Below, piece by piece: positions 7,010-14,096 of a stretch of 15,005 bases of DNA. Position numbers and translations under genes: made by a program. Position 1 is the first letter of the stretch. Each line of letters begins with the position of its first letter. The notes below the pieces were generated by a model. It did not search any database, was not told where the DNA came from, and saw only the letters and a list, made by a program, of their open reading frames with translations. This stretch comes from Candidatus Cloacimonadota bacterium (GTDB lineage: Bacteria > Hydrothermota > E44-bin80), in assembly GCA_004375785.1 (NCBI GenBank), contig SOKM01000076.1, positions 1-15,005 of the forward strand. Reading direction: 5' to 3'.

Positions 7010-7372
7010 TCATTTCTTTTTTGGGTCAAGAAGTTCTCTGATTTTTAATTTTAATTCTGTAAGGTCTGAACTTTTTATTATATACGCATCAGCCATCCAG
7101 GTAAGGAAGTTATTTTTATACATTGAGTATGCACTGTTTATAATCACAGGAAGTTTTCTATCCATATCGAGCACTTTTCCAAGCAGTTCAATACCATCCA
7201 TTCCAGGCATTCTAATATCGAGAATAACAATGTTGGGTTTTACTTTCTTAAAGATTTCAACCGCTTCCAAGCCGTCACAGGCAAGAATAACCTCATAACC
7301 ATCATCAGTCAGGACCTGTTCATAAAGGCATCTGATTCCTTCATCGTCATCTACAACCATTACCTTTTCCAT
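7010..7372 (-). CDS. Single-domain response regulator (receiver only)
   Basis: A 120-residue CheY-like receiver with no output domain. The acidic pocket is D8-D9-D10, the phospho-acceptor is D52 in VILDIRMPGMDG (49-60), the conserved Ser/Thr is S80 in IINSAY, and the conserved Lys is K100 in YIIKSS, so all phosphorylation residues are present. ATG at 7372 has an excellent GGAAGGAG site (7385-7378) five bases away. The gene starts 14 bases after the stop of the histidine kinase, so the two are almost certainly cotranscribed and form a cognate pair. The final target is unknown: the receiver may act by protein contact or pass phosphate to another protein. The glycogen genes follow downstream. 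No symbol is assigned because such receivers are numerous. Confidence 0.95.
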   Translation of the reverse strand: MEKVMVVDDDEGIRCLYEQVLTDDGYEVILACDGLEAVEIFKKVKPNIVILDIRMPGMDGIELLGKVLDMDRKLPVIINSAYSMYKNNFLTWMADAYIIKSSDLTELKLKIRELLDPKKK

Positions 7373-7386
7373 ACTTTCTCCTTCCT

Positions 7387-9153
7387 TTATCCTTGTGCCT
7401 TGTGCTCTTGTGCTCTTGTGCCTGTTTCGCTTTTGTTATTCTCCTTCTTTTTAAGTAGGAACACACTGAAGACTGTTCCTTTCCCTACCTCGCTCTCAAC
7501 TTTTATAAAACCTCCGTGTGCGTTCATTATCTTTTGAGTGATAGTTAGACCCAGTCCGAGCCCTCTTCTCTTTGTAGAAAAGAAGGGGTTGAAGATGTTG
7601 TGCAATATTTCTTTTGGAATTCCTTTTCCGTTGTCCTCGATTTCCATTTTTATAAAGTCTTTTTCTTCTGTTGTTTTAATACGTATTTCGCCACCTTTTT
7701 CCATTGTATGGATTGCATTTCTTAGAATATTTAATAGCCCTTGCTTTATTCTATCCCTATCAATGGGAATAAGAGGAAGGTTTGAATCGAGTGACTTTGT
7801 AATAATTATGTCCTTTTCATGCAAATCATTAGCCATTGATTCGACAATATCTATTATGGTGTCATTTATATTCTCCAAACTTAGATGAATTTCTGGCCCT
7901 TTTACAAAGGTAATTGCTCTATCAAGTAGTCTTTCAAGCCTTTTTGTTTCATCTGCTATGATACCCGCATTTTTCCTCACCCTCTCGAGGTCATCCGGTT
8001 TTCTGAGAATTCCACTTGCAAAACCACCTATATTTGAAAGTGGTGTTCTTATCTCATGGGCTATATAGGCAACTGTCTCGCTCAGTGTTGATAGTTTTTC
8101 AGAAAAACGGAGCGTGTTTTTCAACCTGTTGATGAGTTTCTGGTATTCTTCCAATTCCCTCTTTCTGTTTTCAAGCCGCCTGTATTCCATCACACCTTTT
8201 ATTGCAAGTGAAGAAAAATCTGCAAAGATATTAATCTTCTCAAAGTCATCCTCGGATATTGGAGCTCGGTTGAAAATGTTATCAGCAAATATAACTCCGA
8301 ATGTTCTCTCATCTGACATAAGGGGTATAACAATAAATTCGTCAACCTCGAGGATATCAAAAATTTTCTTCTCCTTTATCTTTTCATCAAATCTTGATGC
8401 TCTAACAACCTCCTTCTGTTCTAAAGATTTCTTTATAATATCCGGGAGAGACTTCATTCTGTAAACAAACTTCTCAACGACAGGAAAAAGAGGCAGTTCC
8501 TCTTTTGAATTCAGTTTGTTAAACGTCAAAAGCAATTCCTTGAGGCTTTTCCGTGAAACCTGCGCCCATATTTCTCTTGCTTCCTCACTGCTTGTGGGTC
8601 CTAAAGCCATTCGTCCTTTAAGAAATTTTTTTTCTGTATCTACCAGAAGTAAAAATGCCCTGTTGAAACCAAACGCATGCCCAGCTGTAACAGCAGTAAG
8701 TATCAGATAGGAAAGTTTGTCCAGGTCATTCGACTCCTGCATAAGATAGGAAAGTTCAAAGAGCAGGAGAAGCTCCTGTTCCTTTTTTGCCCTTCTCGTA
8801 ACATCATTAATCAGTAGTAGAACAAGGGGGATTTCCTTAACTATTCTTTTCATTTCAATATCAAAAACGGTTACCTTATTATAGGGTGTATCTGAGTAGA
8901 TAAGATTATGAATTTCAAGGTCATTATCCGATTCAAAGACGGTTTTTATTGCTGGAATAATGTTATATTTTTGAATGATGTATGGTGGTAAAATATTCCT
9001 TATGTCTTCACCTGTAAGGTTGCAATCATCAATCCCAAGTTTTTTACAAAGTGCATCGTCTGTAAATTGAACCTTTAAATCCTTATCTACAGCGAGAATG
9101 ATGGTTTTAAGTTCCCCTAAAAGAACAAGAACGCTTTCAGTCTCAAAATTCAT
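7387..9153 (-). CDS. Soluble PAS-GAF sensor histidine kinase
   Basis: A 588-residue kinase with no membrane segment, so a cytoplasmic sensor is likely. Order of parts: a PAS-like domain (about 1-120, with TIILAVDKDLKVQF at 17-30), a GAF-like domain (about 130-320), a coiled-coil linker (about 322-352), HisKA with AHEIRTPLSN (365-374, predicted phospho-His H366), and HATPase with an N box around N479, DNGKGI (507-512) and GLGLGL (531-536). The ligand cannot be read from the sequence. ATG at 9153 is preceded by GGAAGG (9165-9160), and a promoter lies at 9179-9207. The last residues, GTRAQEHKAQG, are encoded by a short tandem repeat and look like a late addition to the end of the ATPase domain. 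It pairs with the receiver 14 bases downstream. Confidence 0.96.
   Translation of the reverse strand: MNFETESVLVLLGELKTIILAVDKDLKVQFTDDALCKKLGIDDCNLTGEDIRNILPPYIIQKYNIIPAIKTVFESDNDLEIHNLIYSDTPYNKVTVFDIEMKRIVKEIPLVLLLINDVTRRAKKEQELLLLFELSYLMQESNDLDKLSYLILTAVTAGHAFGFNRAFLLLVDTEKKFLKGRMALGPTSSEEAREIWAQVSRKSLKELLLTFNKLNSKEELPLFPVVEKFVYRMKSLPDIIKKSLEQKEVVRASRFDEKIKEKKIFDILEVDEFIVIPLMSDERTFGVIFADNIFNRAPISEDDFEKINIFADFSSLAIKGVMEYRRLENRKRELEEYQKLINRLKNTLRFSEKLSTLSETVAYIAHEIRTPLSNIGGFASGILRKPDDLERVRKNAGIIADETKRLERLLDRAITFVKGPEIHLSLENINDTIIDIVESMANDLHEKDIIITKSLDSNLPLIPIDRDRIKQGLLNILRNAIHTMEKGGEIRIKTTEEKDFIKMEIEDNGKGIPKEILHNIFNPFFSTKRRGLGLGLTITQKIMNAHGGFIKVESEVGKGTVFSVFLLKKKENNKSETGTRAQEHKAQG
7392..7421. 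repeat. Short tandem repeat (CTTGTGC) at the kinase 3' end
   Basis: CTTGTGC occurs at 7392, 7399, 7407 and 7415, spaced 7, 8 and 8 bases apart. On the coding strand it reads GCACAAG and encodes part of the last ten or so codons of the kinase. Such repeats can change length by slippage, which would alter the C-terminus or shift the stop relative to the regulator's Shine-Dalgarno. Confidence 0.75.
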
Positions 9154-9178
9154 ATTATACCTTCCATAATTCCACCTA

Positions 9179-9207
9179 TTTATAGTTTAAAAATAACCCA
9201 AAGTCAA
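9179..9207 (-). promoter_or_regulatory. Promoter of the histidine kinase operon
   Basis: On the minus strand TTGACT (9207-9202), a 17-base spacer and TATAAA (9184-9179) form a good sigma70-type promoter. The expected start is near 9172, giving a leader of about 19 bases that contains the GGAAGG ribosome-binding site. It is divergent from the rpmH promoter, with the two -35 boxes 43 bases apart. Confidence 0.75.
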
Positions 9208-9250
9208 GAAAAAAACAAATGCACTCTCACAATGACATCTTATTTTTTAT

Positions 9251-9279
9251 TTGACAAAAGGGAAAATTTAACCTATTAT
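9251..9279 (+). promoter_or_regulatory. Promoter of the rpmH-rnpA-yidD-yidC-mnmE operon
   Basis: TTGACA (9251-9256), a 17-base spacer and TATTAT (9274-9279) form a near-consensus sigma70 promoter. The expected start is about A9286, giving a leader of about 42 bases with TGAGGAGG (9314-9321) six bases before the rpmH ATG. No other convincing promoter was seen further down the plus-strand cluster. Confidence 0.85.
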
Positions 9280-9327
9280 GCAACGAAATTTAAATTATGG
9301 ATATAAAGAGAACTGAGGAGGTTTTTA

Positions 9328-9477
9328 ATGAAGAGAACATATCAACCGAGTAGAAAAAAAAGAAGGAGAAAACACGGATTCAAGAAAAGGATGTCAAGTA
9401 AAAATGGAAGAAAAATCCTTGCAAGAAGAAGAAAGAAGGGGCGGAAGAAACTTACTGTCTCTCAGAAAAGTAAATAA
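9328..9477 (+). CDS. rpmH: Ribosomal protein L34
   Basis: L34 is a small, very basic protein of the large ribosomal subunit. The 49-residue product starts MKRTYQPSRKKRRRKHGF and continues with KRMSSKNGRKILARRRKKGR, the family signature (KRTYQPS, HGFxxRM, GRxxLxxRRxKGR), with a short extra tail TVSQKSK. A strong TGAGGAGG lies six bases upstream. Its 3' end overlaps rnpA in the +1 frame by as much as 74 bases. The rpmH-rnpA order is nearly universal in bacteria. Call is certain. Confidence 0.98.
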   Translation: MKRTYQPSRKKRRRKHGFKKRMSSKNGRKILARRRKKGRKKLTVSQKSK

Positions 9478-9790
9478 GATAAGGAAGAATTCTGACTTCA
9501 AGGAAATATTTCGTTCAGGCAAGAGAAAAACTGGTAAGAACTTAACTATCATTTTTATTGAAAAAAAAGGGTTTAAGTTCGGGATTACGTTCAAAAAGGG
9601 TGTAAAATCGGCTGTAAAGAGGAATCGGACGAAAAGAAGACTCACTGAAATAATAAGGATGAGAAAGGAACTAATGAAAAAAGATATTCACATCGTTACC
9701 CATCTATCTAAAACTGCAATAGACCTTTCTTTCGATGAACTCTCAGGTGAATTTAATCATTTACTCAAGGATGCAAACATTATTGAATGA
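9404..9790 (+). CDS. rnpA: Ribonuclease P protein component
   Basis: RnpA is the basic protein cofactor of the RNase P ribozyme, which trims the 5' leader of pre-tRNA. Family features are the N-terminal LRKVNKIRKNSDFKEIF (about 20-36), FGITFKKGVKSAVKRNRTKR (about 59-78, holding the RNR motif) and the following LTEIIR helix. With ATG 9404 the product has 128 residues and an acidic N-terminal extension (MEEKSLQEEERR) not seen in typical RnpA. A CTG at 9455, with GGAAG (9443-9447) before it, would give a standard-length protein, and TTG 9419 is a third option. The overlap with rpmH is 74, 59 or 23 bases accordingly. It overlaps yidD by 4 bases (ATGA). Identity is firm, the start is not. Confidence 0.93.
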   Translation: MEEKSLQEEERRGGRNLLSLRKVNKIRKNSDFKEIFRSGKRKTGKNLTIIFIEKKGFKFGITFKKGVKSAVKRNRTKRRLTEIIRMRKELMKKDIHIVTHLSKTAIDLSFDELSGEFNHLLKDANIIE

Positions 9791-9996
9791 AAAATATAAT
9801 CATTTTTTTTATCAGAGTATATAAAATATTTATTTCGCCTTTACTCCCAAGAACCTGTCGATTCGAGCCATCCTGCTCGACTTACTGCCTCACGGCTATT
9901 GAAAGATATGGTTTGATAAGTGGTGGATTTAAGGGAATGCTCAGAATTCTAAGATGCAATCCATTCCATTCAGGTGGATTTGACCCAGTAGAATAG
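9787..9996 (+). CDS. yidD: Membrane protein insertion efficiency factor YidD
   Basis: YidD is a small membrane-associated protein that helps the YidC insertase; E. coli mutants insert several membrane proteins less efficiently. The 69-residue product shows the family core: an amphipathic N-terminus (IIIFFIRVYKIFISPLL), the CRFEPSCSTY motif with C24 and C30, ERYG, and a C-terminal RCNPFHSGGFDPV. The start overlaps rnpA by ATGA, which implies coupled translation. Its stop codon overlaps the AGGAG site of yidC. Its position between rnpA and yidC is the classic one. Confidence 0.97.
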   Translation: MKNIIIFFIRVYKIFISPLLPRTCRFEPSCSTYCLTAIERYGLISGGFKGMLRILRCNPFHSGGFDPVE

Positions 9997-10004
9997 GAGA
10001 TAAC

Positions 10005-11597
10005 GTGGATAAGAGAACAATAATTGCAGTCCTGCTTATAACAATGCTCTTCATTGTTTACACAATGATATCCAAAAAGCCCAAACAAGAGCAAGATGTT
10101 GTGCAAAAAGAGGAAGAAGTTGTAAAGGAAGAAGAGAAAAAGTTAGAGATGGAGGAGGTGGAAAAGAAAGAAGAAAAGATTATTAAGCTGCCATCTGAAA
10201 AGCAGGAAGAGGAAAAGTTAATAACTGTCAGAACAAACCTCTACGAGGCTACATTTTCAACAAAAGGTGCAACCCTGCAAAGTATTAAACTCCTGAAATT
10301 TCCAGGAGAAGCAGGCAAGCCTGTAGAACTTATTCCTGAAGAAGGAAAACCACTTTCTATTTCCTTGATTCAAACGGAAGAGAGTATTAACCTTGCTGAA
10401 TTTCCCACTGTCTGTGATAAGGAGAGTATTAACCTTACCAGCGGGTTAAAAGACAGCCTTACCTTTTTTTATACAAAGAACGACACGCCTTTCCTGAAAA
10501 AGGTGTTCGTTTTTTATCCCGACAGTTACGTTATGGGTCTCCATCTTGAGTCATTAAACAAGACCACATATTCGATGAAACTTATCTTTGATTCAGGTAT
10601 TGCCTCAACAGAGAAAGATAAGAGAGAAGAGTTATTATATTACAGTTTCGTAGCAATGTTAGGAAACCATTTCGAAAGGACGGATCTGAAAAAGATAAAG
10701 GAAGAGAAAACAACAATAGAAGGAACAATAAAGTGGGCAGGTATAAAATCTAAATACTTTCTCTTTTTCTTTCTACCAGAGAAAACCATAATTGAAAAGG
10801 TCTGCCAGTGGAATATTGAGAAAAAAAGAATTGGGCTCTCAGTGACAACGAAAGAGGCAGAAAAAGTCGATTTTTCCCTCTATTTTGGGCCAATAGATTA
10901 CTACATTCTTAAAGATATGGGTCAAAGTCTCGAAAAGATTGTCTATTTTGGTTGGGACTGGATTGCACCCATAAGCAAAATTATCTTTTTTATATTCATA
11001 GGTATCCATAAGGTAATTCCAAATTATGGTGTGGTAATAATAATCTTTTCTACGATGATGATGGTTGTCTTTTTTCCATTGACAATAAGAAGCCATAAAT
11101 CAATGAGAAGGATGCAGAAGCTCCAACCTAAGATGGAGGCAATCAGAAAAAAATTCAAGGATGACTCCCAGAAGATGAATAGAGAGGTTATGAAGCTTTA
11201 CAGCCAGCATAAGGTTAACCCTATTGGTGGATGCCTTCCACTTGTATTTCAGATGCCTGTTTTCTTTGCACTCTATGCTGTTCTCAGAAGCACTATCGAA
11301 CTCAGAAGGGCACCATTTATGCTCTGGATAAAAGACCTCTCTATGAAAGACCCTTTCTTCGTCCTTCCTATCCTGATGGGGATTGCAATGTTTGTCCAAC
11401 AGAAGTTTACTGTCACTGACCCCAGACAGAAAGCAATGGTCTATTTTATGCCCATCTTTCTTGTCTTTATTTTTCAAAGGCTTCCGTCCGGAATAGTCCT
11501 CTACTGGTTTATTTATAACCTGTTATCCATCCTTCAACAATACCTTGTCCAAAGAAGTGAAAAAACAGTGGTTACAAGCGAAACCGAAGAAAAATAA
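10005..11597 (+). CDS. yidC: Membrane protein insertase YidC/Oxa1 (long form)
   Basis: YidC inserts and folds inner-membrane proteins alone or with SecYEG. The 530-residue product is the five-segment, Gram-negative-like form: TM1 at about 5-22, a Lys/Glu-rich linker (about 24-72), a periplasmic P1 beta-domain (about 73-300), and the conserved Oxa1 region with a hydrophobic segment at 340-357, SMRRMQKLQPKM (366-377), NPIGGCLPLVFQMPVFFALY (405-424), and further membrane segments near 451-463, 479-491 and 493-512. GTG 10005 is the start, with AGGAG (9995-9999) five bases ahead. The groove position normally held by Arg or Lys, five residues before PLT, is Met353. The presence of the long form implies a diderm-type envelope or at least a large extracytoplasmic domain. 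Confidence 0.97.
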   Translation: MDKRTIIAVLLITMLFIVYTMISKKPKQEQDVVQKEEEVVKEEEKKLEMEEVEKKEEKIIKLPSEKQEEEKLITVRTNLYEATFSTKGATLQSIKLLKFPGEAGKPVELIPEEGKPLSISLIQTEESINLAEFPTVCDKESINLTSGLKDSLTFFYTKNDTPFLKKVFVFYPDSYVMGLHLESLNKTTYSMKLIFDSGIASTEKDKREELLYYSFVAMLGNHFERTDLKKIKEEKTTIEGTIKWAGIKSKYFLFFFLPEKTIIEKVCQWNIEKKRIGLSVTTKEAEKVDFSLYFGPIDYYILKDMGQSLEKIVYFGWDWIAPISKIIFFIFIGIHKVIPNYGVVIIIFSTMMMVVFFPLTIRSHKSMRRMQKLQPKMEAIRKKFKDDSQKMNREVMKLYSQHKVNPIGGCLPLVFQMPVFFALYAVLRSTIELRRAPFMLWIKDLSMKDPFFVLPILMGIAMFVQQKFTVTDPRQKAMVYFMPIFLVFIFQRLPSGIVLYWFIYNLLSILQQYLVQRSEKTVVTSETEEK

Positions 11598-11636
11598 CAG
11601 TCCAAGTAACGACTGGTTTTACTGACTATTTACTAT

Positions 11637-13028
11637 ATGAAAGTTCCGAAAATAGTCACAGATGATAATACTATTGCAGCAATTTCTACCCCACCGGGAA
11701 TCGGCGGCATAGCGGTAATAAGAATAAGCGGAAAGGGCTCCTTAAAGATTGCAGAGTGTATCTTTAAAGGGAAATCATCCCCACTTTCAGTAGAAACCCA
11801 CAGGGTGCTCTACGGAAGAATAATCGAACCTCAAACAGAAGAGGAAATAGACGAAGTTCTTCTTACTGTAATGCATGCTCCGAAAACATATACAGGAGAG
11901 GACACTGTTGAGATTAGCTGTCACGGTGGAATGGTTCCAGCACAGAGGATTCTCGAGGTCTGCCTAAAGACAGGTGCCAGAACAGCAGAGAGAGGAGAAT
12001 TTACAAAGCGGGCTTTTTTGAATGGGAGACTTGACCTCACACAAGCAGAAGCCGTTCTTGATATCGTTGCGGCAAAAACAAAGGAAGGACTTCACAGTGC
12101 ACTCTATCAACTTGATGGATTTCTCTCAAAGAAGATAAAAAGATTAAAAGATTCCCTTGTTTCGCTCCAGGCTGAGATTGAACTTTCTCTTGATTTTTCA
12201 GATGAGGATATTACCTTTCCCAAAGCTAAGGAGCTTGCAAAAAAGATAAGGTACACATTAAATATTATTGGTAAACTAATAAAAGAGGGCAAGAGAGCAA
12301 GCATAATAAGAGAAGGTCTGAGTGCTACCATCATTGGAAAACCGAATGTTGGCAAATCATCCTTGTTCAATGCACTACTTCTCGAAGAGCGAGCAATTGT
12401 GACTCCAATTCCTGGAACTACAAGGGATGTTATAGAAGGATGGATAAATGTTAATGGCTTTCCATTAAAACTTTATGATACCTGCGGGTTTCAAGATTCA
12501 GAAAACATTGTGGAGGCAATAGGTATTGAGAAAACAAAAGAAGCTGTGGAGAACACATCCTTCGTGCTTTTCGTAGTGGATGGTTCAATTCCTTTAGAAA
12601 CAGAGGATAAGAGGATTTTTAACAGTATCAAGGAAAATCCCTTAATTATTGTAATAAATAAAATTGACCTTCCGAAGCGTGTTCAAATTTCAGATATTAC
12701 GAATGGTGTCTCCTTTCCCTCCTGCAAGGTTTCTGCAAAAGAACTTACAGGTATTGAAAAACTCAATAAAGAAATTCTTAAACTTATAGGTGCATCTGAT
12801 ATAAAGATTGATAGAGCTGTTCCTACTCGCACGCGACATATTGTTCTTCTCTCAAAGGTGGAGGAGAGTCTTCTTAACGCCTTAAATGGAATCGAAGAGA
12901 AGAGAACACCTGAACTTATTGCTTTTGACGTAAAAGAGGCTGCAGGTTCACTTGGCGAGATTATAGGGGAGGTTACCCCAAAAGAAGTGCTTGACAAAAT
13001 TTTTGAGGAATTCTGTATTGGAAAATAG
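11637..13028 (+). CDS. mnmE: tRNA modification GTPase MnmE (TrmE)
   Basis: MnmE works with MnmG to add the (carboxy)methylaminomethyl group at the wobble uridine C5 of certain tRNAs, using a methylene-folate donor and K+-dependent GTP hydrolysis. The 463-residue length is usual. The N-terminal folate-binding domain begins with TIAAISTPPGIGGIAVIRISG (about 12-32). The inserted G domain carries GKPNVGKS (234-241), PGTTRD (259-264), DTCG (281-284) and NKID (341-344), and E293 matches the catalytic Glu282 of E. coli. The C-terminus is FCIGK with the conserved Cys. DTCG replaces the usual DTAG. The ATG start lacks a strong Shine-Dalgarno. It lies 39 bases after yidC; the jag gene often found between them is absent, and mnmG is not in view. 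Confidence 0.97.
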   Translation: MKVPKIVTDDNTIAAISTPPGIGGIAVIRISGKGSLKIAECIFKGKSSPLSVETHRVLYGRIIEPQTEEEIDEVLLTVMHAPKTYTGEDTVEISCHGGMVPAQRILEVCLKTGARTAERGEFTKRAFLNGRLDLTQAEAVLDIVAAKTKEGLHSALYQLDGFLSKKIKRLKDSLVSLQAEIELSLDFSDEDITFPKAKELAKKIRYTLNIIGKLIKEGKRASIIREGLSATIIGKPNVGKSSLFNALLLEERAIVTPIPGTTRDVIEGWINVNGFPLKLYDTCGFQDSENIVEAIGIEKTKEAVENTSFVLFVVDGSIPLETEDKRIFNSIKENPLIIVINKIDLPKRVQISDITNGVSFPSCKVSAKELTGIEKLNKEILKLIGASDIKIDRAVPTRTRHIVLLSKVEESLLNALNGIEEKRTPELIAFDVKEAAGSLGEIIGEVTPKEVLDKIFEEFCIGK

Positions 13029-13029
13029 A

Positions 13030-13473
13030 ATGGTTAAATTCTATAAGTTTTCATTTGTGTTCTCCATCCTTGCCCTTTCAATTTCCATACTTACTTTCGT
13101 CAAAACAGGAGGAATATCGGATATAAAGGAGCAGATTAATGTAATAAAACAGGATATCAAGGAGGTTAGAGCGCAAACAGAATTGCGAATGGAAAATCGG
13201 TCGTTCCTTTTTGATGCATTATGTGACCTGACTGCTTCGGTTGATTCGTTAAAGACAGGAGAGACGATTGAATCGAAGAAACTTGTCGATGCAGCAATTG
13301 AAAAGATGATGAATGTAGAGAAGAAACTTTTAGAGAAGAAAAGGAAGCATCTTGAGAAAATCAGAATAGAAATAGAAAGGCTTAAGACCCGATTAAAGCC
13401 GAACGATTCAAAAATTGTAGGAGATTTAGAATATCAAATAATGCTTCTCCGCATCTTTGAGGAAAACCTTTAA
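13030..13473 (+). CDS. Membrane-anchored coiled-coil protein of unknown function
   Basis: I do not recognise this family. From ATG 13030 it has 147 residues: one N-terminal hydrophobic segment (about 4-22, FSFVFSILALSISILTFV), then a charged helical region with two heptad-like stretches (about 26-50 and 88-125, including EKKLLEKKRKHLEKIRIEIE) separated by a mixed region. The likely topology is a single anchor with the coiled coil on one side of the membrane; which side is not clear. TTG 13018, preceded by GAGGAA (13005-13010), is an alternative start and would overlap mnmE by 11 bases. The stop overlaps the next start as TAATG, so it is translationally tied to the M50 protease gene and could be a partner or scaffold for it. 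Confidence 0.8.
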   Translation: MVKFYKFSFVFSILALSISILTFVKTGGISDIKEQINVIKQDIKEVRAQTELRMENRSFLFDALCDLTASVDSLKTGETIESKKLVDAAIEKMMNVEKKLLEKKRKHLEKIRIEIERLKTRLKPNDSKIVGDLEYQIMLLRIFEENL

Positions 13474-14096
13474 TGCTATTCATTATACTTAATATTGTTA
13501 TCCTTTTATTATCTATTATTATCCATGAGATATCACATGGTTTTGCCGCTCTAAAATTCGGTGACCCAACCGCCAGAATGAGAGGCAGATTAACACTTAA
13601 TCCCATACCACATATCGATATTGTAGGGACCATTGTTCTTCCTATAATGCTTATACTGGTTCGTTCACCTGTTCTCTTTGGATGGGCGAAACCTGTTCCT
13701 GTCAACCCTTTTAATTTTAAGAACCCCAGAAGGGATATGATGCTAACAAGCCTTGCTGGTCCCTTATCAAATTTTGCTCTTGCCATAATCTTCTCACTTC
13801 TTTACAGGATATTCTTATTATTTGGTGGAAAGGGAAGCATACCTATACAGGTTTTTGAATATGGTGCAGCAATAAATATTCTTCTCTTCTGTTTCAATCT
13901 CTTTCCCATTCCTCCTCTCGATGGTTCCAAAATCCTGATGTATTTCCTACCCGACAATATAGCAGATGGATTTAGAAAGATCGAGCCATTTGGTTTTATA
14001 ATAATATTCGGTCTTTTTTTTCTGGGAATTTTAGGAGGGATTCTATATCCTATTATGACTTTCTTTCTTTATATCCTGCTTGGAGCAGGCATATGA
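13473..14096 (+). CDS. Site-2-type (M50) membrane metalloprotease
   Basis: An intramembrane zinc metalloprotease of the short, PDZ-less M50 group. The 207-residue product shows HEISH at 18-22 (the HExxH zinc site), NPIPHIDIVGTI near 43-53, AGPLSN at 95-100, and NLFPIPPLDG at 142-151 with D150 as the third zinc ligand, all in the family's order and spacing. Hydrophobic segments lie at about 2-20, 51-64, 98-117, 132-146 and 174-200. Enzymes of this group cleave transmembrane segments of other proteins, but the substrate cannot be named here. It starts within TAATG shared with the coiled-coil gene and overlaps the lipoprotein gene by ATGA, so the three are very probably one translation unit. Confidence 0.94.
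   Translation: MLFIILNIVILLLSIIIHEISHGFAALKFGDPTARMRGRLTLNPIPHIDIVGTIVLPIMLILVRSPVLFGWAKPVPVNPFNFKNPRRDMMLTSLAGPLSNFALAIIFSLLYRIFLLFGGKGSIPIQVFEYGAAINILLFCFNLFPIPPLDGSKILMYFLPDNIADGFRKIEPFGFIIIFGLFFLGILGGILYPIMTFFLYILLGAGI

Noticed and set aside
11599..11626. Terminator between yidC and mnmE
   Set aside because: CAGTC/GACTG is only a 5-bp stem and is followed by a weak GTTTTAC, so it is too feeble to call.
12683..12997. Minus-strand ORF inside mnmE
   Set aside because: It is Ser-rich shadow coding opposite a well-conserved gene, with no start signal.
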